From positions 1 to 21,084 of the forward strand of contig PITI01000112.1 of assembly GCA_004325065.1 (NCBI GenBank): a stretch of DNA of 21,084 bases, in the 5' to 3' direction. This document shows, one piece after another, positions 10,496 to 20,358 of this stretch; the stretch's first letter is position 1, and the number at the start of each line of letters is the position of its first letter. The position numbers and the translations under genes were made by a program. The notes beneath the pieces were generated by a model. That model was not told the origin of the DNA. It saw only the letters and a list, made by a program, of their open reading frames with translations, and did not search any database. The DNA comes from Hamiltosporidium magnivora (lineage: Eukaryota; Microsporidia; Dubosqiidae).

Positions 10496-10498
10496 GGG
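10496..10498 (-). promoter_or_regulatory. CCC motif of the 110-residue gene
   Basis: On the minus strand CCC lies three bases before the ATG at 10492. It matches the motif seen before CCT6, PWP2 and RPF2 and supports both this gene and its start. Confidence 0.6.
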
Positions 10499-12617
10499 TC
10501 TAAAGATATATAGTTTTAAAAAAATAAAAAGAGTAATAAATTGAAGAATAATATCGGATTTTTATAATATTAAGTATTTGATCGAATTTATATTCCATTT
10601 TAGATCTGATCTTTTTATTTAGACAATAGATTACTTCAATTTACTTTTTTTATAGTTCCAAATATTTTTTTATTTATATTAGAATCGTATAAGACACATA
10701 TATTACGTTTTTTTCTTAAATTACTGTGTTCTTTGATGAAAATAAAGCAATAAACAGGTAATCTATTCAGAAGTCATATTATTGTAGAGTCTTTAGACAA
10801 TCTCTTTTGAAGATTGGGTTTAGTTTAGCGCAACTTCGAGAGTTTACGAAGTATGAAGAGTGTAAAGAACGAGAATGGATGTTGATGTGTAAATAGTATG
10901 GTAAAATAAAAAAATGTTAGGTATAAGCTTTGATTCAAATACCTTTGTGATCCTAAATTCCTATGAAATTAAATTCGCATTCAATTTATTTGTATACAAA
11001 TACGTAGCTGAAAATAATTTATTGAAAAGATTGCTTGGATTTTCTAGAACTAAGAGATTAAATATACCGGAAATTAGAACTGAACAAACTAAAAACAGAA
11101 AAAAAGCACTGATAACCAAAGATTTATTCTAAACAGTTCAATCAAGAATAGCTTAAATTTATTTTCCTTATTATATAAACAAAAAATAATGTAGATCTGG
11201 AACTTTAGAAGGTTTTTTTTTTCAAACTTGAAACCCTTTGGTTAGCTTAGAAATTTTTCTCGAATATCATAGAAACATATTTTTTAAATTCAGAAAATTT
11301 ACTAAAAGTGTTTTTTAACCTAGCTCGACCCTAAGCTAAAAATATGCTTTCATAATTCAAAATAATTAGGAAAAAAACAAGCCAAAAAAATATTCCTATC
11401 CAATCCGGATGCAAAGATAATGGCTGACAATAAAAGGCACTCTGATTTTAGCTTCAAAGCCCAAAAAAAAATATATGGCTGTAAATATGAAAATGAGTGT
11501 ATGTATACTCATAAGAAATAAAATTTCCGCAAAAACTTCGCATCAGATTACAGAAATAATATTTTAAACTGACCATAAGAGCAAAAAGGCATTCATATTT
11601 AGAAAATGCCATCTTTTTATGCAAATAGCATATTTACATTGATTTCTAATGTTAACACAGTTCTAAGCAATATATATAAAATACTCCCCTTCACTCTATC
11701 GGTATTCTAAGATACTTACATCAATTTTTTTTTTATAAAAGGTATGCAGAGCTTATTATTGGCCAAAGTACTGGAGTTCGTTCTTATAACTCACTAAAAA
11801 TCTGATTAAATGAAAAAGAATCTTTTACGCTCTCTTGAAGTAACAGGATTCCTTATCACTTAAAACTCGTCGAATGAAATAAGCTTTCTGTGAAAACCCG
11901 TCTCTTCGCCTTGTTTAGGTCCAATGAGACATTTAAATGATATTTCTATAAATATAGCATACGTCTATAGTTTCCCGGAATTTAAAAAGTATTTTTTAAT
12001 TTACCACAACCACACGATCATCGAATTTGAATAAGCCAAAGCCGAGTTCTATAATTTTGCTTAACAATTTCCTACGCATTTTACAATGATTTATGATCTA
12101 GTTACTAAAAACACAGGCAACATTTTAGAAAAAATTTTACTATTTTGTAGATTTCATATGTTTTAAAATTCCTATGAAATAACCAAGAATATATTTTGCT
12201 TTCATTCTATAAAAAATTCGAAACAAATTCAAGACCAAAAGAAACTAAAAATGACCAAGAAAATTATTTCGTGAGACTGATCTTTATTCCGATCGATAAA
12301 TCCAAATACATCTAGAATCAAATATATATATTTTAATCCTGGATTTAACATAATCCCCAAGAAAACGAAGGATAACTTGACAATTATTAGAATAGAATTT
12401 AGATCTGGTTTTTTAACCTCCAAAACATCATTTTTTAAATCTATATTTTTCTGGACAAGATTAATCATAGGCTTACACCATGCGAAAACAATATTGAGCT
12501 AGTGTATTAAAGAAAAATAGCAGATAATATCATAACAAAACTTTCAAATCATTTGAAATTTCAACAGAGAATATATTGTTTAAATGCAAAATAAAATTGA
12601 GGTGTTAAAATAAAAAA
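10499..12617. other. Gene-free region, partly GC-richer
   Basis: No supported gene. A plus-strand frame near 10815-10890 reads AQLREFTKYEECKEREWMLM before a stop, and the stretch from about 11400 to 12100 is GC-richer with several 40-50 codon open pieces on the minus strand (for example LIGPKQGEETGFHRKL). These look like eroded coding DNA, probably mobile, but I cannot name a family. A GGCATT/AATGCC hairpin lies at about 11590-11612. Short frames at 10914-11132 (plus) and 12229-12468 (minus) lack supporting signals. Confidence 0.4.
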
Positions 12618-12668
12618 GGGCGTTCGACGTTCTCTAGGAAAGAGGTCCCTATGAAACAAAGAACGCCT
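12618..12668. other. GC-rich stem-loop, possible ncRNA or transposon end
   Basis: A 7-bp perfect inverted repeat GGCGTTC (12619-12625) / GAACGCC (12661-12667), extendable by a G-U pair to 8 bp, encloses a second small hairpin CTCT/AGAG (12632-12644) or, alternatively, TAGG/CCTA (12635-12651). The roughly 50-base block is about half G+C inside strongly AT-rich DNA, so the structure is unlikely to be a composition effect. It is too short for a tRNA and has no tRNA B box. Strand cannot be decided. Confidence 0.5.
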
Positions 12669-14660
12669 AAAGTTATGTAAAGAAAATATTTATATTTTTT
12701 TTCGATGCAAAAAATAAAGATTGTGGTATTTGCCAACAATTTACTTATTTGGGGAAATCTTTGGTTTTTCTTTTAATTTGAAACTAAAAAGGTAAATCAA
12801 GAATATTCGGACAAAAAAAATAATGATACAGAATAATTATATTCATATCGAATACAAGCAATATTTTTATTGATACAATTCCTAATTTTAAATAAATAGT
12901 AATACTTTATAAATTTTAGTTGTTGTAGAGAAATTCCGAGTTACGAATATTTTAAAGCATATAGGAACATAATTACATCTTTTTATAACTTATCATGCTA
13001 AGTTGAAAATAAGACGTTTTTTATAGGCGCATTGGCTATTAAAACTGTTAGAACTATCATATATGTTTACTTCTTGACAAACCGGAATATCTGCAAATAA
13101 AAAATACTGTATTTGTTCAATGATAAGGAATAAAAAACATATCGAGTTCAGATCAGAAAATATCTTATGAATAGATCTGAAATGGATTTAGCGTATAAAT
13201 CGAAAAATTCAGATACAGAAATTTTGTTCTATTGGACACTCGAGTTTTACAAAAATAATATAAAAGTTTCAAAATAATATATAAATTTCACAGTATGAAA
13301 GTCATTTAAAAATGTTCAGAACTCTTAAAAGCATATACCTTAACATAGATAAATAGAAGATACTACCAAATGCTAGAGAATTTATAATATATAAATAAAT
13401 ATAAACTTCGGATTCAATAATTTATTGTAATATATGAATAATGATTTGGCAGTAAAATCATATGTTTGTATAACATAGGAACAAATATAATTAAATTAGC
13501 CAGAGTATTTACAAAAACAAAATTACCGGAAAAACTTATACCTTGAAGATGAAGAGAAAAAATTAATTCTTTATAAGTTTCTCAATCGATATGAAACTAT
13601 ACACGAAGATGCTAAGGCTTTTAGATCATGAAATCAAAAACTCTAAAGTGATTGTAAAAAAATATAAATAAAGAACCTTTAAACAAAATGTATTCTTATT
13701 TCGTAACAAATTTTAATCAAAAAATGTTGAATACGAGAATATAAATTATAAATCCTTGATGATTGATTTTCGAAAAATAATTTGTATATTTCATTCTGTT
13801 AAAAAGATATCAAGTGATGCTTAAATCTCTATTTAGAACATATTAGGTTTTTATTTTGAAAAACATTAAATTACGTTTACTTTATAGCACAACATTTCTG
13901 ATCTATAAATGTAATTTCGTTATTAATGAAGTAAGCAATAGGTTTGTAGGATGTCGTATTTAATATCTACCACATACCAGAAGATTTAAATATTATTTTG
14001 AAGATAACATGCATCGAAATCCAAAAGTCTTAAAAAAAGGGGATATCAAAGCAGGAAAACTATCTATCTTTACTCTAAAAAATGAGGCTCGATATTCGAA
14101 ATTCCGACTCTTTGTCTGTTATAAACATGTCGATTTGCCTAAATTGACAACCCAATGTTTCAAAAATAATGTCTCAAAAAATACCCAATCTCTATTTAAA
14201 AGCGATTAAATATTCTTATTTTGTGTTTAAATATAATATTATAAAGCAAAAAAGAGGCTTTGCAAATATATTTCAAACCATTTCTATTGATCTACAAAAG
14301 ATAATATAGTTAAATTAAATAAAAATCTCGAAAACACAGCTGTGCCAGTAAATGAACTGAAATCATTCATTACTCAGACATATATAACAATATAATCTAT
14401 TCTTATAAAAAATACCAAACAAGAATCAAAATTTTAAAACTATTATTTCTAAGATTAAAAATATATACTTAGATAGTTGTTTAAGGATATAAAAGAATTA
14501 TAAGAAAAATAGTAGTAAATTATATATAAAAACGATAAATATAAAACAATAATTTTACCATTAAACTATCATTCTTTAATTGGTTATAATTATGTGTTTT
14601 TCTAGTAATTAAATAAATGTAGTTTGATATTAAATAAATTAAAAAAACTGAAATAAAAAA
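12669..14660. other. Gene-free AT-rich region
   Basis: No recognisable gene, RNA or transposon. A 66-residue plus-strand frame (14009-14209) starts with ATG but has no CCC motif and no recognisable content; chance is likely. Confidence 0.5.
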
Positions 14661-14740
14661 TATAAAAAAATATAAAAAAATATAAAAAAATATAAAAAAA
14701 TATAAAAAAATATAAAAAAATATAAAAAAATATAAAAAGA
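14661..14740. repeat. 10-bp tandem repeat TATAAAAAAA x8, phased A-tracts
   Basis: Eight head-to-tail copies of TATAAAAAAA, seven perfect and the last with one change (TATAAAAAGA). It lies about 80 bp beyond the 3' end of PWP2. A7 tracts spaced at 10 bp are in phase with the DNA helix, an arrangement known to give intrinsic curvature. Confidence 0.92.
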
Positions 14741-14820
14741 AAGAATTTAAAATGGAAATCTATTTATTCATAAAAAGTATTACAATAAATGAATTTTCAA
14801 TGCTTATTTTAAAATTTATT

Positions 14821-17109
14821 TTATTGTTTATTTTTAATAAACTCATCCAAATAATAATTTCGATAACCATCTTCTAAATACTTTTCAATTTCTACCCTAA
14901 GAATATCTACTTCACTTCCTTCTAAACACGTTCCTTTATGATACACAACACAATTCTTAAGCCATTCGAGACAAATAAATGGATCTGTTTTGACTATTTT
15001 TTTTATATTTTTTCTTAAAATAATTACTAAATTTCTTGGTAATAGTTTTACAATATTTTCAACTTCCTTTTGTGGAATTGTTTTTAAAATATTCTGAATT
15101 AATTCAAAATTGTTCATTTTCAAGGAAATTGATAAACTAGAAAAATAATTTTTATCATTTAAATATTTCTGTAAGTTTTCAAACGTTGTATCGATTTCCA
15201 ATTCTATCGGATTTATTTCAAAAGATTTGATTTCATAGATTTTTATATCATTCAAAGCCAAAACAAATGATTTTTTATCAAAATAATGTAGAAGTATCGG
15301 TATTGTGTTATCTGGAATCACTAATTTAATACTTTGAATACAAACATGTGTTTTGTAATGCAATATTCTTAAAAATTCATTAGTTCTTACCAAAATAAGA
15401 GAATTATCGATAGAAAACGATATGTCTTCTATATTTTCTTTAAAATCTATAGATTTTAAAATATTCATTTGTAAATCTAAAATTTGAATTTCATTGTGTT
15501 TGCTAACCGCTATCAATCGATTATTAATACAAAAATTTGAAGCACCTAGAATTTCTAAAGAATTGTAGGTTCCTTGAAAAACATTCCATTGAACAAGTAA
15601 ATTGTCAAGAGATAAAGAAAATAAGAAATTATTTGAAAATTTCATACAAGTTATAGGTCCTTGATGAACGGATAAAGTTTCTATAATTTTACTTCTTTTT
15701 ATATCTACAACTAAAATATTAAAAGTTTCGTACTCAGCAAGAAAAAGAATTGAACCGTCTTCATTAATAGCTGATTTAGAAATTTTTGTTTCCAGATCAA
15801 AAGATCGAAATTTAAATAATTTATAATCCAAAGCATCTACCTTGCCGTTCAATGAAACTGAAATAATTACTTTTTCAGCCGCATGGACACCGAAACAACC
15901 ACTCACTTCCAATTGCCCTAATTGTTTAAAATTTGTATATAATCTTACTTTGTTGTCACTGCTACCAACAATAACATAATTTCTATAAATATCCAAACTA
16001 CAAATATCTGGAAAATCCAATTTAAATTCCTTAATTCCAGTAAAATAAAGATCGCTTGTTCCTTTTAGACAAATAAAATTTTCTAATTTGTAAATTTCAA
16101 AATATTCCGTTTCAAGTTTCTTTTCTAAGAATTCGTCATCTATTTGTACTAAAAAATATTCTTCTTTTGTTTTACCGGAAATATACAAAGATCCATTTAA
16201 ATATGAACAATCCAATACATCTTTTCCAATACATAAAGTTTCTGAAATTCCTACTTTTCGATTTTCTTTATTTCTCAAATTATAGTTTTCCACCGTAAAA
16301 TCAACAAATTCTGGTTCATTAAATTTATTTTTAAATATTTCCCTTTTCACTTTTTTAAATTTTATTGCATCAGTTTGTTTATTAATTTCAATTTCACTTC
16401 CATACATAATTACATCATTTTTAAAATTTTCTTCACTTCCACATTCCACAATCTCCTCTTCAAAAATATTTTTTCCTTCCAAAATGTCTAAAATAAATTT
16501 TATTGTAGTTACTTCTCGTAAAAAAGTAATTTTTCCTCTTGAACCAACGAAAATAAGAGTATCAATATCAAAATATGCACTGATTTGTGGATCTCTAAAC
16601 TTTCTAATAATAACCGATTTTCCTTTTTTTAAATCAAAAATACGAACCGTACAATCCAAACTCGTAGTTAAAACACAATCAGAATTTATATAATTTATAC
16701 TTGTAATTCTATCATAATGACCAACAATTCTTCTTTCCAATTGAAACAACGTAAAATTGTATTCCCTTGGTATTTTCCATATCTCTAATACATTATTATT
16801 TCCAACCGCTAAATATTTTGAAGATGGCGATATATTAAAAATAGAAGAATTTATTTTTAATGTTCCTATAACATTTCCTCTCTTACCAATCATATAAATT
16901 CTATCTTCAGTTGAAGTAAAAATTAATTTATTTATCACTAAATTTTTAAGTTGTTTCGGTAACGAAATTAAATGTGAATATTCCCATGTACTTGTGTCTA
17001 AGATGAATATAGAATTATTAGATGTGAAATACATCTTGTTGTTATTATAATACAATCCTTTAGAATCTGATTTGCACGGTATTGAAAAGGAATGTGAATA
17101 TTCGTTCAT
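14821..17109 (-). CDS. PWP2: PWP2/UTP1, WD40 protein of the SSU processome
   Basis: Nucleolar scaffold protein of the UTP-B complex, which binds U3 snoRNP and the 5' external transcribed spacer during early 18S rRNA processing. The protein has 762 residues, against roughly 900 in yeast, in line with microsporidian shortening. The N-terminal WD40 propeller shows the PWP2-specific run FNISPSSKYLAVGNNNVLEIWKIP (91-114) and then GHYDRITSI (130-138) with TTSLDCTVRIFDL (148-160). A second propeller follows, with HQGPITCMKF (482-491) and LSLDNLLVQWNVF (499-511). The C-terminus (about 640-730) has the helical Utp12-type domain that joins UTP-B members, with LKMNNFELIQNIL and LLPRNLVIILRKNIKKI. CCC lies six bases before the ATG. 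AATAAA overlaps the stop codon region and may act as the poly(A) signal. Other UTP-B WD40 proteins (UTP12, UTP13, UTP21) fit less well because of the IWKIP/GHYDRITS signature. Confidence 0.92.
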   Translation of the reverse strand: MNEYSHSFSIPCKSDSKGLYYNNNKMYFTSNNSIFILDTSTWEYSHLISLPKQLKNLVINKLIFTSTEDRIYMIGKRGNVIGTLKINSSIFNISPSSKYLAVGNNNVLEIWKIPREYNFTLFQLERRIVGHYDRITSINYINSDCVLTTSLDCTVRIFDLKKGKSVIIRKFRDPQISAYFDIDTLIFVGSRGKITFLREVTTIKFILDILEGKNIFEEEIVECGSEENFKNDVIMYGSEIEINKQTDAIKFKKVKREIFKNKFNEPEFVDFTVENYNLRNKENRKVGISETLCIGKDVLDCSYLNGSLYISGKTKEEYFLVQIDDEFLEKKLETEYFEIYKLENFICLKGTSDLYFTGIKEFKLDFPDICSLDIYRNYVIVGSSDNKVRLYTNFKQLGQLEVSGCFGVHAAEKVIISVSLNGKVDALDYKLFKFRSFDLETKISKSAINEDGSILFLAEYETFNILVVDIKRSKIIETLSVHQGPITCMKFSNNFLFSLSLDNLLVQWNVFQGTYNSLEILGASNFCINNRLIAVSKHNEIQILDLQMNILKSIDFKENIEDISFSIDNSLILVRTNEFLRILHYKTHVCIQSIKLVIPDNTIPILLHYFDKKSFVLALNDIKIYEIKSFEINPIELEIDTTFENLQKYLNDKNYFSSLSISLKMNNFELIQNILKTIPQKEVENIVKLLPRNLVIILRKNIKKIVKTDPFICLEWLKNCVVYHKGTCLEGSEVDILRVEIEKYLEDGYRNYYLDEFIKNKQ

Positions 17110-17115
17110 TTTTAT

Positions 17116-17118
17116 GGG
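17116..17118 (-). promoter_or_regulatory. CCC motif of PWP2
   Basis: On the minus strand the sequence TCCCATAAAAATG places CCC six bases before the start codon, the microsporidian start-proximal motif. It supports 17109 as the start. Confidence 0.7.
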
Positions 17119-17172
17119 ATTTATTTTAGAAAATATATAAAAATAAAAAATCCGTTATAAAATATTTGTAAA

Positions 17173-17339
17173 AAATATTTTCTTATTTTCTTACATAACA
17201 CTTAGATATTAGTCTGTTAGATTGTATGTAATATTTGAATCTCTTTAGCAAAAAGAAATATTTTCTTATTTTCTATAAATAACACATAGATATTAGTCTA
17301 TTAGATTTTATGTAATATTTAAATCTCTTTAGTAAAAAA
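17173..17339. repeat. 83-84 bp imperfect tandem duplication upstream of PWP2
   Basis: Two adjacent copies, 17173-17255 and 17256-17339, both starting AAATATTTTCTTATTTTC and sharing TAGATATTAGTCT and AATCTCTTTAG, with scattered substitutions and a small indel. The nearer copy begins about 64 bp upstream of the PWP2 start codon, so the duplication covers its likely promoter region. Confidence 0.88.
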
Positions 17340-18095
17340 CACTTAAAGAAATTAAATGTACAATCTGTTTCTTCCTTTTCATATTCTAATTTTTTTTATT
17401 TCTTCTATAATTCAAAAACGTAATAAAAAGAAAGAAATAATGATTAAAGGTATTTTAACGCCATATAAATTTAGGACCGCTTGAGAAAAAATAGAACTAA
17501 ACTAACAAATATATTACAAATATAGAAGAAATATAAAAAAATTGGAAAAGAGTAAATAATCTAAAAAAACAAAAATAAATTACATTTTACAGATTAATTT
17601 AATATTTTTATGTCTCGAAAAACACTATAAAATTTAAAAAAAAATATAAATTTATATTTTACTTTGATTTTTTTAATAGAAATTAGAGTTATTTTAATAT
17701 TATTTTATTGTAATCTATACATTGAATATTTGTTCGGCACATAAATATAAAATTTTGACTTGATAAACAGCATATTCTATTGTTTTATCTTAATAATTTA
17801 GTTATAGTTGATATTAACTTCTAATATATTTATTGTTCTGATTAATATAATTTTAGGAGAAAATTTTCAAATTAATTTGTAATTAAAATTCAAGAATTAA
17901 ATTATATATTATTTAATATAGATATAACAGAGTAACATTAAACGATTTATTTCTGATTTTATACTTTACAATAAAAAAATATTAAATTAATTAATTTGGA
18001 AAAAAAATATTCTTATAAAAAATATTATATATGTTCATGTGAATTAAAGAATAGATAACGAATTATTTTATTAAATGAAGATATATAAATATATT
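17340..18095. other. AT-rich spacer between RPF2 and PWP2
   Basis: Low-complexity AT sequence with stops in all frames. It holds the 3' flank of RPF2 and the distal upstream DNA of PWP2. Nothing else is recognised. Confidence 0.6.
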
Positions 18096-18830
18096 TTAAG
18101 ATGTTTCTAATTTTCCTCGTTTATAATTTTTTCTGATTTTTAAATTTTTAAGATCTTGCTTTTGAATGTGTAAAGTTCCTATTTTGTCTTTATTTGAATC
18201 TTTATGAATATTTTTGGTCTTTTTTCTTGAGAAAAGATCACAAAATCCAGAAAAAACATCATCATCACACATAAAAGAATTTATAATTTCAAATTCTAAA
18301 ATCGGTCCAACATCAATCACATCTAAATTTTTATTTATATTAACTAATTTCAAAACATATTTGTTATTTTCTACTTTGGAAATAATAAGATTGTAATTGA
18401 AATATTCACGATTTATTTTTTTAACTTTTTGACAAAAAATATCAGAAAATAAATTTTCTAATCTTTCATCATTAATTCCAAGAAAAAATATACCATATAT
18501 TACACCTGGTATAGGTCCATGATAATTAATATCTTTCATTTTTTTGTTAGATAATATTTTACAATCTAACGATTCAATTATTTCATTGTTGTATAACCGA
18601 CCAATTTTTAATATTTCTTCATTATTTTTAGATTTATATCCAGTTATAAATAGAGAAGATTTGTTTTTTGAAATAATTTTTTGAATTTCTAAATGATCAT
18701 GTAATTCCTTTTTAGAAATTGAAATTGTTTTGGTATTGGAACGTAGATGTACCAATTCTTTGAGAAATGAGTCAGAAGAATTGGTTTGACAATATATCAA
18801 CGTTTTTTGTTCGGTCGAAGAATTTTTCAT
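18096..18830 (-). CDS. RPF2: RPF2, Brix-domain 60S ribosome assembly factor
   Basis: Rpf2 works with Rrs1 to bring the 5S RNP (5S rRNA, uL18, uL5) into pre-60S particles in the nucleolus. The protein has 244 residues from the start chosen here; yeast Rpf2 is near 340. The Brix fold shows SFLKELVHLR (21-30), SSLFITGYKSKN (58-69), LKIGRLYNNEIIESLD (74-89), then DVGPILEFEI (172-181) with the CDDDVF motif (188-193). The C-terminal GTLHIQKQDLKNLKIRK (218-234) is the Rpf2-specific basic tail (the IxxQDLxxLxxRK pattern). The frame stays open to 18914, but upstream of 18830 it has no ATG and begins right after a TGA. The ATG at 18830 is preceded by CCC at seven bases, so it is taken as the start. PWP2 lies downstream on the same strand, about 990 bp away. 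Confidence 0.92.
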   Translation of the reverse strand: MKNSSTEQKTLIYCQTNSSDSFLKELVHLRSNTKTISISKKELHDHLEIQKIISKNKSSLFITGYKSKNNEEILKIGRLYNNEIIESLDCKILSNKKMKDINYHGPIPGVIYGIFFLGINDERLENLFSDIFCQKVKKINREYFNYNLIISKVENNKYVLKLVNINKNLDVIDVGPILEFEIINSFMCDDDVFSGFCDLFSRKKTKNIHKDSNKDKIGTLHIQKQDLKNLKIRKNYKRGKLETS

Positions 18831-18837
18831 TTCAGAA

Positions 18838-18840
18838 GGG
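18838..18840 (-). promoter_or_regulatory. CCC motif that fixes the RPF2 start
   Basis: On the minus strand GGCCCTTCTGAAATG puts CCC seven bases before the ATG at 18830. It falls inside the in-frame open stretch that precedes the Met, which argues that this stretch is leader or promoter and not coding. Confidence 0.65.
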
Positions 18841-19306
18841 CCTAGTAAAATATATATTGGAATTATAAATAAAATAATTTTAAAATTTTTTAAACACAAA
18901 AATATGAAATTCAATCACGACTCTACAAATAAGAATTTAAAAAGGTAAGATATAGTAATAAAAAGTAATAATACGATTTCAAAGAAATACCAATTATTTC
19001 TGATTTTTATTTTGGCTTGAATTCTGTTTACCTTTTTTTAGTTAGAAAGGTAATCAAAGTATAAAATATATATATTAAATGATTGAAGAAAATATTATAG
19101 AATACAAAGATAAAAGAAATATTGTATTCTTTAGAATAAAAAAACAGAGTTTCTGATAGGAAATACAAATATAAGAATGATTTAGAATATTTTATGTGAG
19201 AATATCGTGATTTCCTATTATTTCATCGATAATTTATTTCAATATTTATCTAATAATTATAAAAATATTCATAAAGACCCACATTTGAAAATTAATTTTA
19301 AACTAA
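18841..19306. other. AT-rich spacer upstream of RPF2
   Basis: Contains the distal upstream region of RPF2 and, from about 19270, the 3' flank of the decayed LINE. No gene or RNA recognised. Confidence 0.6.
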
Positions 19307-19965
19307 CTACAAACCATCAGTGCTAGATTCCATAAAGAGATCGGGTATTTTTACGATCTTCTTCCGTTCTTCTATATTCTGTACCTGATTTTTTCATGCG
19401 ACTCAAATAGTTTTTTTAGATTCATTTCCAGATCATCTAACCATATTTTTCATAATATACTTCGTCTTATATTCTCCTACTATCAGATACAGATGTAATA
19501 GTTTTACTGAAAGCTCTTTCAAACAAAATGCTTTCTACTTGCCCTAGCCATCAAAGTCTATCATGTTTTATCATGGTAAGAGATTAGGTTCATGATAAAG
19601 CACATACACACCTTGATTTTTCTAAATAAACGCCCTTTTACTCGTAAATATTAGACTAGTTTTTCTTCGTAGTATTTTTTTTATCAAATATATCAATATA
19701 ATTTTGTCTCTTTTAGTTATCACATATGTTTCGGAAGCATACAGGGACAAAATCTAACATTGGTTTTATATATTTATTTCTCGATTTTGACTTATCAAAT
19801 TTGGATTCAGTAAGCTTTGCAAATAAAATTAGGCCTATTTCCCGCCTTTATTCTTTCTTAAATTACATGAACTTTTTACCATCGTTCTTTAGGCGCGCTC
19901 CTATGTACTTAAAACTTGATTTTAATTTATAAATATAGGAATCAATATCTAAAATATTTATGACG
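19307..19965 (-). mobile_element. Decayed LINE (endonuclease-RT type), 3' end of RT gene
   Basis: The minus strand, read across several frames, encodes the C-terminal end of a non-LTR reverse transcriptase of the kind common in arthropod genomes. In order: LDIDSYIYKLKSSFKYIGA, the FKYLG box (about 19900-19955); KNDGKK, then ERIKAGNRPNF (19832-19853); SKSRNKYIKPML; YASETYVITKRDKI (about 19700-19740, the YxSETW-ltkrd signature); KKILRRKTS; RLxWLGQVES (about 19535-19565, the RLRWLGHV signature with one stop); LDDLEMNLKKL (19408-19440); and NIEERKKIVKIP to the terminal ...DGL stop at 19309-19307. At least four frame changes and several stops are present, so it is a fossil. This is a different clade from the R2/R4-type element at 3750-5100; the motifs fit a CR1/Jockey/RTE-like group. 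The left limit is set by the stop; the upper limit is approximate. Confidence 0.87.
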
Positions 19966-20282
19966 CAGGGATAAAATAATGACCTCACCAAATATTTGTC
20001 ATTCCTTAATTTATCTAATCTGGTAATAATTCCATAAATACATTAAAATATAATTTTAAAGGTTCTTTGGTTCTATCAGATTATTTCAGTGCAATAGATT
20101 AAAATTTGGTATTTTGATATTTAAAAATGTTATATTTTAAGATAAACAAAAAGGAAACTGAACAAGCCAGTAAACAATAAATATATAAGAACAGACTAAA
20201 ATATAAAGAATAAATTGTTGCTTGGACAGACTCTATTTAATATAATAAATATTCAAAATCAAAAACTACAAATAATAAAATA
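19966..20282. other. AT-rich spacer between LINE fossil and mariner
   Basis: No gene recognised. Some of the right half of the LINE fossil may persist here but is too eroded to read. Confidence 0.5.
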
Positions 20283-20310
20283 TACACCCTCTATCCGGAA
20301 ATATGGTATA
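20283..20310. repeat. Mariner terminal inverted repeat and TA target site
   Basis: TA at 20283-20284 is followed by CACCCTCTATCCGGAAATAT, which resembles the CTCCCTCCGTCC-CGGAATAT type termini of plant mariner and Stowaway elements. It stands out from the AT-rich flank and lies the expected short distance beyond the transposase 3' end. The partner repeat is outside the window. Confidence 0.7.
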
Positions 20311-20358
20311 CATTTGCGAAAAAATAAAATAAATCAAAAAATGTACAGGTCAAGTTTA

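Noticed and set aside
10914..11132. 72-codon plus-strand frame starting with ATG
   Set aside because: No CCC motif and no recognisable domain; a frame of this length is plausible by chance or as transposon debris.
12229..12468. 79-codon minus-strand frame, partly hydrophobic
   Set aside because: Hydrophobic runs are expected from AT-rich codons; no CCC motif or known family.
12564..12571. ACAGAGAA, as in U6 snRNA
   Set aside because: The rest of the U6 core (AGC triad and flanking conserved block) is absent.
14009..14209. 66-codon plus-strand frame
   Set aside because: No start motif, no family, isolated in noncoding DNA.
18831..18914. N-terminal extension of RPF2 with a signal-peptide-like stretch
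   Set aside because: No ATG; the frame starts after a stop, and the CCC motif points to the ATG at 18830.
19726..19932. 68-codon plus-strand frame
   Set aside because: Antisense to the LINE fossil, whose RT signatures on the minus strand are clear.
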